Shown here: positions 22,001-24,266 of the stretch, piece after piece
How the letters are laid out: every line of letters starts with the position of its first letter
Numbering within the stretch: position 1 is the first letter of the stretch
From: Branchiostoma floridae
Taxonomy: Eukaryota; Chordata; Leptocardii; Amphioxiformes; Branchiostomatidae
Reading direction: 5' to 3'
Assembly (NCBI RefSeq): GCF_000003815.2
Contig: NC_049982.1
Coordinates: 26,133,942-26,158,207 of the forward strand
DNA: 24,266 nt
Translations under genes and position numbers: made by a program
The notes under the pieces: model-generated
Seen by the model: the letters and a program-made list of their open reading frames with translations, nothing else
What the model was told of the DNA's origin: nothing
Database searches by the model: none

Positions 22001-23804
22001 GCTATGAGGAGTTCCCTGAAGGCGTGGGACCGCTGGAAGAGTTGGTCCATGGTCTGGAAGGCAGAGAGCCTGATCTCAGCGTGGTCCTTCTGCAGCTGTG
22101 TGTTCAGCAGGTGATACGTGTGCTTCACGTACTCATCGGACGTCCTGTGGGTCACGAACGTGGACAATGTCTCAGCAATGTGGAGTGATTTTTTGATATT
22201 CAATAGTACAATGTAGTAGTAGTAGAGACATATACGGTGCTATTAAAACAGCACCGTTGGGGTTTTACCACCGCCAATAGGGAACACGTACGGTGACGAC
22301 TCAAAGACGACAGTGAGCGCATAGTCGAGGAACACAGTCTATTGGCAACTACTGTAACTGCATTTAAGTTCGCGGGGATTTAATTTCGCGGTAACGGGAA
22401 AAAGGACTTTTCGCGGTGGATTTAAGTTCGCGGTAACACCATAGACTGTAGTCTAAAACCATAATAGAAAAATTTTCGCGGTGGTTTTAATTTTGCGGTG
22501 AAGTGTTCACTGCGAAAACCGCGAACATTAATCCACCGCAAACATTTCTGCATTTACAGTATATTATGGAACCCATGCTGGTGAACAACAGGCACCACGT
22601 CATGCGTGACGTAAGCATTAGCAAACCCTACCACTACACACATGGGTGGTGGTGGTCTAAACCACCATAACAATCACAATAGTGGCGCACCCCTTTTCTC
22701 ACATTGAACCCTTTCTTTATGCTGAATACAAGATAGGGATGCACCAGGTCTCCCATTCAGGTGAATGAGGTAAATGAAATTTAATAAGACTGTATATTAT
22801 AGTAATTTAGGCACCCAAACTGTAAGTATTCTGGATCTTGAAACCCCCATTCAGATCAACATTTGTAACTAGTTTTCAACATATTCGCATTATTTTTTCA
22901 CATTTCAAGCATTGGTAAACAACGCAAAAGCAAGCAGCAACCAAGGGGTTCTTCCCAGTGTTATTGGATTAAAACCTACAGTCCTATGGCCACACCCTTG
23001 GGCCAAGCCCGGGGCAACTACTGTGGTATTGAGGCCACCTGAGTGAGCACCAAATAAGCTCTTTCACAGAGTTCACTATGCATGTGCAGGAGACAGGAAT
23101 TCTGGGTAAAATGTCAAAGGTGAAAGCCCAAGACAGTAAACATTCTTCCATTTTTCAGACTCCATTACATACGGCAATCAAAACAGTGGTCGAGATGAGA
23201 CTGTTTACATCTGAGGGCCTTCAACTTTGATATTAGCCTGAGTATCATCCGTATTCTACCGGGGCTCCTTACACTCGCTATCCCTAAAAAACATTTTTTT
23301 AGGGAAGTGAGTGTAAGGAGCCCCGGTAGAAATAGGATGGCACCCAGGCTACTTTGATATATTATTACCAGGATTCCTGTCTCCCGCACATGCATAGTGA
23401 GCTCTGTGAAAGAGCTTATGGCAGCCACTCCAGACCCTTGTGATTTAGTCTCGCCTATAGAAATTATAACTTGTAAGCTCCTTGCAATTATATTATTCAG
23501 CCTGTCTGCAGAGAGAGAGTAGTCGGCCGAGGCAACCCACAAATTATAACATTATACATGCACATAATAATATCATCAGTAATAATACACATTGAGATAC
23601 TCTAGCGTGAGTGTAGAAATAAAACAACTGTTACAGTTATCACAACTCAATGACTATAACTCGACCTGAAGACTGTAGGAAAGGACAGACTCACTTGCAG
23701 ATATTTTTCAGAGTTTTGACAGTTGCCTTGTCCAGCTGGTGCTGTCCACTGGTTGTCAGCTGTTCCACTAACTGTTCCAGCTGCTGACAGACGGTCAGGT
23801 CCAT
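9956..23804 (-). CDS. UVSSA: UV-stimulated scaffold protein A, 13 coding exons, 770 aa
   Basis: UVSSA joins stalled RNA polymerase II with CSB and CSA during transcription-coupled repair, recruits TFIIH and brings the deubiquitinase USP7. Coding exons in order: 23695-23804, 21991-22144, 20695-20871, 20039-20159, 19001-19432, 18526-18638, 17782-18028, 16965-17184, 16383-16535, 15657-15834, 14766-14871, 14268-14472, 9956-10052. All introns are GT-AG, with phases 2,0,0,1,1,0,1,2,2,0,1,2, and the sum is 2313 bases. The start is the ATG giving [20 protein letters not shown], where human UVSSA begins. Residues 1-about 150 are the VHS-like domain ([29 protein letters not shown]). Residues 312-323 are [12 protein letters not shown], 420-441 the acidic TFIIH motif, 553-566 [14 protein letters not shown], 581-584 HRFW, 618-639 the zinc finger, 702-714 a Gly-Lys tract and 763-770 QFNYALN plus neighbours. 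Human UVSSA has 709 residues; the extra length is in low-complexity linkers. No disabling change was seen, so I take it as functional. Confidence 0.96.
10395..10690 (-). repeat. Interspersed repeat tail inside intron 12
   Basis: Read on the minus strand it has the order: gagactagactaaaggtttc, then ctttttgataagtgtagggg, then ttctttaacatgcttcag, then catgggaccttcggt. I recall this string of words as a widespread dispersed element in marine invertebrate and amphioxus genomes (a consensus near ggttctttaacgtgcatcag). The short ORFs inside it (10351-10629 minus, 10447-10647 plus) are accidental. The family is unknown to me and the ends are approximate. Confidence 0.45.
10930..14100 (-). mobile_element. 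Non-LTR retrotransposon of the CR1/L2 group
   Basis: The element spans the long ORF plus about 110 bases of A/T-rich 3' sequence (stop at 11048-11050, then taattactc...). Neither end could be fixed: no poly(A) tail, no short terminal repeats and no target-site duplication were evident, so the limits are approximate. No ORF1 (gag-like) is visible upstream; only about 215 bases separate the ORF start from UVSSA exon 12, so the copy may be 5'-truncated. It stands in sense orientation relative to UVSSA. The group is judged from the endonuclease-RT order, the FVDD box and the C-terminal region; Crack or Daphne are possible finer assignments. Confidence 0.85.
11048..14038 (-). CDS. LINE ORF2-like endonuclease/reverse transcriptase, 996 aa
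   Basis: The protein nicks target DNA and primes reverse transcription of its own RNA there. Residues about 112-320 are an apurinic-type endonuclease (exonuclease-endonuclease-phosphatase fold) with Asn119 (TNPRSL), Glu146 (SESW), RRGGGVAVY, Asp261/Asn263 (LGDFN), TLDLIVTN and Asp314/His315 (LSDH), all intact. Residues about 540-830 are the reverse transcriptase: [32 protein letters not shown] (Asp667, Asp673), AQGTLLGP and the FVDD box at 752-755. The C-terminal part has the [12 protein letters not shown] and [11 protein letters not shown] segments common in this group. Val in the FVDD box is usual in L2/CR1-like elements (YVDD) and is not damage. An unbroken frame of this length with every catalytic residue points to a recent insertion. 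The annotated start may not be the true one, since an N-terminal ORF1 is missing. ORFs on the plus strand across 11040-14114 are shadows. Confidence 0.93.
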   Translation of the reverse strand: MDLSTGDLTTTMASSVFRYSMDFMRSLKPSRVTLRPQVKQLLRDNGLLRGSCRPRGKKAGRNCLRKIETVVGRRNDLITFHRPPLLSALVSRANLTSIKTVSNHQPSCTTAVPTFLLTNPRSLVNKIDEFQAVLTTNNVDIAAVSESWFMPSTPQEQQSIEGYTVFSKCRTDRRGGGVAVYVRDSIPSRVLTEITVPEQLECIWVYVRPHRLTRQFSSIALCALYSPPQSPHEEELVEHIISAADQLRTTFPNIGLAFLGDFNHLNIHSILLDRELSQVVQTCTRGNATLDLIVTNMKTCYKPPEILPPIGLSDHCCVLWQAQVKLKQNTCTKKLIRPIREPNLSHFGRWITTHTWEEVYAETTTVAKADAFYSTLTSAIAEYFPTKTVKQHHCDKPWITPRIKHLIQQRQRTFTQGSCTAMSKFYRNKVQKEIRKAKNKFYTIDIESRKKDNPRAWHNGLKSICNMNKKASRIYAPGIDQNDHAAVANAINAKFADVSQSLPPLELSSLPSFLPAQPLPVIQEWDVYSHLRATNTYKSPGPDNVPAFFLKEFACELSTPLCDLLNTSLKEGTVPRQWKEANVVPLPKSSPPNIDELRPISLTPILSKLCERFVTNWILQDISPKLDPRQFGGRKHRSTTHALVSLVDFLYKSTSVSKSICTLVTTDLSKAFDKVDHTIAIRSLLDLGVRPSVIPWICSFITDRRQRVMYQGEPSDWLYLSCGVAQGTLLGPVIFMALIDGALRDLANRWKFVDDMNIAQTRLVRQPCTLQPTLDNLTTWVSDHKMALNPKKCFVLRVCFMKTRPPPQPLMISEQPLKCVPHVKVLGLTVQNDLKWDIQVGNMLTSANRRLHMIRRLKRFGVSVPDLKSVYTSYVRPALEYAAPAWHSSLTKVQTAKLERIQKRACRIILGTQYTDYASALSSLDLNTLADRRMSICTTFAESLLRSTEFRDWLPPSRQQTMGRTTRSSEKLDTPFCRTNRHKNSPIPYLVYLLNK
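14268..14472 (-). CDS. UVSSA: UVSSA exon 12 with expanded Gly-Lys tract
   Basis: It begins after a ttctag acceptor and encodes [20 protein letters not shown], matching the human segment EWQDPELMRDVEAATG. Six Gly-Lys dipeptides plus a Lys follow at residues 702-714, then [20 protein letters not shown]. The human protein has only a short basic GKGRGKKRR run here. The tract uses all four glycine codons except GGC/GGG duplicates and both lysine codons, so it is not a fresh DNA slippage. It is probably a nuclear localisation or nucleic-acid-contact segment. Confidence 0.9.
14766..15834 (-). CDS. UVSSA: UVSSA exons 10-11 encoding the C2HC zinc finger
   Basis: Exon 10 (15657-15834) encodes [18 protein letters not shown], then [14 protein letters not shown] and Cys628. 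Exon 11 (14766-14871) opens directly with Cys636-Pro-Phe-His639. The metal ligands Cys618, Cys628, Cys636 and His639 keep the spacing of human UVSSA (C567, C577, C585, H588). A phase-0 intron of 785 bases (14872-15656) splits the finger between its second and third ligands. Exon 11 continues with the [20 protein letters not shown] block found in the family. Confidence 0.93.
14965..15175 (+). repeat. Dispersed repeat copy A, UVSSA intron 10
   Basis: The core reads ggcatgctcccccagaaaa, then ttttgaaatctagaccctct, then gaaacgctatttcgagca. It matches copy B at 21110-21260 in order and orientation. The two are diverged copies of one interspersed element; limits are approximate and the family is unknown to me. 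Confidence 0.6.
15356..15377. repeat. (GAT)n trinucleotide microsatellite
   Basis: Seven consecutive atg/gat triplets in UVSSA intron 10. Confidence 0.9.
16665..16750 (+). repeat. Imperfect ggta-rich degenerate repeat, UVSSA intron 8
   Basis: The words ggtaca, ggttta, ggtaca, ggtaaa and ggtatgg recur every 6-12 bases, ending in ggacctgtaac and ttgtaccttaccc. It looks like a decayed simple repeat built on ggtaca. Confidence 0.4.
17481..17685. mobile_element. Decayed copy of the gttcgcggtg MITE family
   Basis: The stretch follows the same order of words as the intact copy at 22350-22561: a tactgta start, gggatttaa, taagctcgcggtt, a(a)atgttcgcc, ggcggtga...gtcactg(t/c)gaaaa, accgccacaaacatttc. 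Terminal repeats have eroded. It lies in UVSSA intron 7 in the same orientation as the other copy. Confidence 0.6.
17782..18028 (-). CDS. UVSSA: UVSSA exon 7 with TFIIH p62-binding motif
   Basis: Residues 370-451 include [18 protein letters not shown] and then the acidic motif [19 protein letters not shown] at 423-441. In human UVSSA the equivalent motif binds the PH domain of the TFIIH subunit p62 through Phe408 and Val411. Lys414, six residues after the Phe, is the monoubiquitination site that promotes TFIIH transfer. Here Phe430, Val433 and Lys436 keep the same spacing. The function is transferred from the human protein. Confidence 0.92.
18310..18482 (-). mobile_element. Possible tRNA-derived SINE, UVSSA intron 6
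   Basis: The minus strand starts with tgtgtggcataactggtaga then gcgctggttttgaaagc. This resembles a tRNA 5' half with an RNA polymerase III box A (taactggtagagcgctgg) and an anticodon-like stem. The expected box B (ggttcgaatcc) is not convincing, so an intact tRNA gene is excluded. Amphioxus carries tRNA-headed SINEs, which makes this a reasonable candidate, but the body and tail were not identified. It stops about 44 bases short of UVSSA exon 6. Confidence 0.35.
20254..20318. repeat. Near-perfect palindrome, UVSSA intron 3
   Basis: Arms tatagcaaagtaccgttatg and its partner cataatggtactttgctata pair over about 24 bases (including the adjoining ctac/gtag) with one mismatch and a loop of about 17 bases. 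It could be a very short MITE remnant or a structured RNA hairpin in the intron. Confidence 0.8.
20500..20602. repeat. CA-rich microsatellite
   Basis: About 100 bases of (ca)n with acaa, tgca and cgca interruptions in UVSSA intron 3, about 90 bases past the exon 3 donor. Confidence 0.95.
21110..21260 (+). repeat. Dispersed repeat copy B, UVSSA intron 2
   Basis: It shares catgctcccccgggaaa, then gaaaatttaa, ctgaaatggcatttgc and tgcattttgag with copy A at 14965-15175. It also contains a local duplication of the word ccacaggcacaag (about 21129 and 21150). Confidence 0.55.
21541..21959. mobile_element. TIR element, tacagtcaaacctgt family, 419 bp
   Basis: The left end tacagtcaaacctgtattag and the right end, whose reverse complement starts tacagtcaaacctgtctata, are identical over 15 bases. 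Both then continue into agcggccac. Terminal TA on both sides fits a TA target-site duplication, as in Tc1/mariner-type non-autonomous elements. Sub-terminal copies of the ggccacctgtc word recur on both flanks. No transposase ORF is present. I recall this terminal word as common in marine invertebrate genomes. It ends 31 bases before UVSSA exon 2 (21991). Confidence 0.85.
22350..22561. mobile_element. TA-flanked MITE rich in ttcgcggtg words, 212 bp
   Basis: The left end tactgtaactgcatttaag and the right end tttctgcatttacagta form terminal inverted repeats (tactgtaa-tgca). The interior is built of inverted gttcgcggtg and caccgcgaac words. Both ends carry TA, the usual target site of Tc1/mariner-like MITEs. 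A decayed relative lies at 17481-17685. Confidence 0.8.
23041..23433. mobile_element. Foldback element with 66-bp arms, UVSSA intron 1
   Basis: Left arm 23041-23105 (ataagctctttcacagag, ctatgcatgtgcaggag, acaggaattctgg) and right arm 23368-23433 (the same words in reverse complement) are about 85% complementary. The 262-bp centre holds a second, younger inverted-repeat element at 23234-23351. The ORF at 23165-23542 (minus) simply crosses these repeats. Confidence 0.75.
23234..23351. mobile_element. Nested MITE, 118 bp, with 9-bp target-site duplication
   Basis: The ends are TAGCCTG and CAGGCTA, with nearly complete arms of about 57 bases. Inner words accggggctccttacactc and its partner gagtgtaaggagccccggt pair perfectly; the tip is ccctaaaaaac/ttttttaggg. 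The same nine bases, ctttgatat, directly flank both sides. A 9-bp duplication fits Mutator-like (MULE) or a similar superfamily and does not fit Tc1/mariner (TA) or hAT (8 bp). Confidence 0.88.
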
Positions 23805-24266
23805 GCTGGCGTGTTTTCTCACAAGCGATGGATGCTGGCTAAGTCATCAACAATCCCGGACAACAAGCTCTCTGGGAATGTTTCAATATTTTTACAACGT
23901 TTGCGGCGAGCGAAAAAAATGCAGTACACTTCTCTACTTTCCGAGCTAACTTTCGAGCCTTTCCCTGGTTTTTAAAGGACTAAAAATCACGCCATGGGCT
24001 CAAGTGATGAACTATACGGTATACTGGATATCCAAAGTGCTAAATGCTTCTTTTGCAAAGCCAAAACGATCAAAAGAATGCAGGATTGCATCTGAAGTTG
24101 CAATCATATCGGCTTTAGGCTTCCATTTTGTATCCCACAATGCTCTTGTGGACGGTTCCACTAAGGCGCATGGGGAAGACCGATGATTCCACTCTTATAA
24201 GGGTTGGAATTTATTAAAGTATATCTAAATGTTAAGTTCATTGTATGTCCTTGCAAGGCTTGACAG
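23805..24266. other. UVSSA 5' flank, promoter region not resolved
   Basis: No TATA box or clear initiator stands out upstream of the UVSSA ATG on the minus strand. Repair genes commonly have TATA-less promoters. The ORF at 24004-24186 (plus, 60 codons) shows no motif and is not supported. The word tcccacaatgc at about 24131-24141 is only a partial match to a ZNF143-type site. Confidence 0.4.

Noticed and set aside
24004-24186. Divergent small gene upstream of UVSSA
   Set aside because: Sixty codons with no motif or splice sites; the length is expected by chance in this base composition.

Overview
This window looks like intron-rich metazoan nuclear DNA from a draft assembly (two N gaps, 891-994 and 4630-4729). 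A cephalochordate (amphioxus, Branchiostoma-like) is the best guess. It rests on the deuterostome-like UVSSA gene and on the mix of short inverted-repeat elements and a CR1/L2-type LINE. That assignment is inference; no organism-specific marker was tested.

The right 60% of the window (9956-23804, minus strand) is one complete gene that I could rebuild exon by exon: UVSSA, the UV-stimulated scaffold protein A of transcription-coupled nucleotide excision repair. Thirteen coding exons with GT-AG junctions and matching phases give 770 residues. They carry the N-terminal VHS-like domain, the acidic TFIIH-binding motif with its ubiquitin-acceptor lysine, a C-x9-C-x7-C-x2-H zinc finger and the conserved C-terminal tail. 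The last intron (10053-14267) holds a sense-oriented LINE with an intact 996-residue endonuclease/reverse-transcriptase ORF. The other introns hold several terminal-inverted-repeat elements, a tRNA-like SINE candidate, foldbacks and microsatellites.

The left 40% has no intact gene that I can name. Positions 1-1940 are a 211-215 bp satellite in which a five-unit block appears to be duplicated. Positions 1941-7400 are repeat-rich intergenic DNA with a 42-bp minisatellite, diverged inverted duplications, a hairpin element and two weak first-exon or promoter candidates. Positions 7463-8120 on the plus strand hold an intron-containing, disabled fragment of the DNA polymerase delta catalytic subunit gene (POLD1). 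It points towards UVSSA tail to tail. A decayed Helitron-like helicase fragment lies between them, just past the UVSSA stop codon and probably inside its 3' untranslated region.

I do not see a new multi-gene system. The points most worth a second look are the LINE that separates the last 31 UVSSA residues from the rest of the gene, the higher-order satellite, the MITE nested in a foldback with a clear 9-bp target duplication, and the broken POLD1 duplicate.
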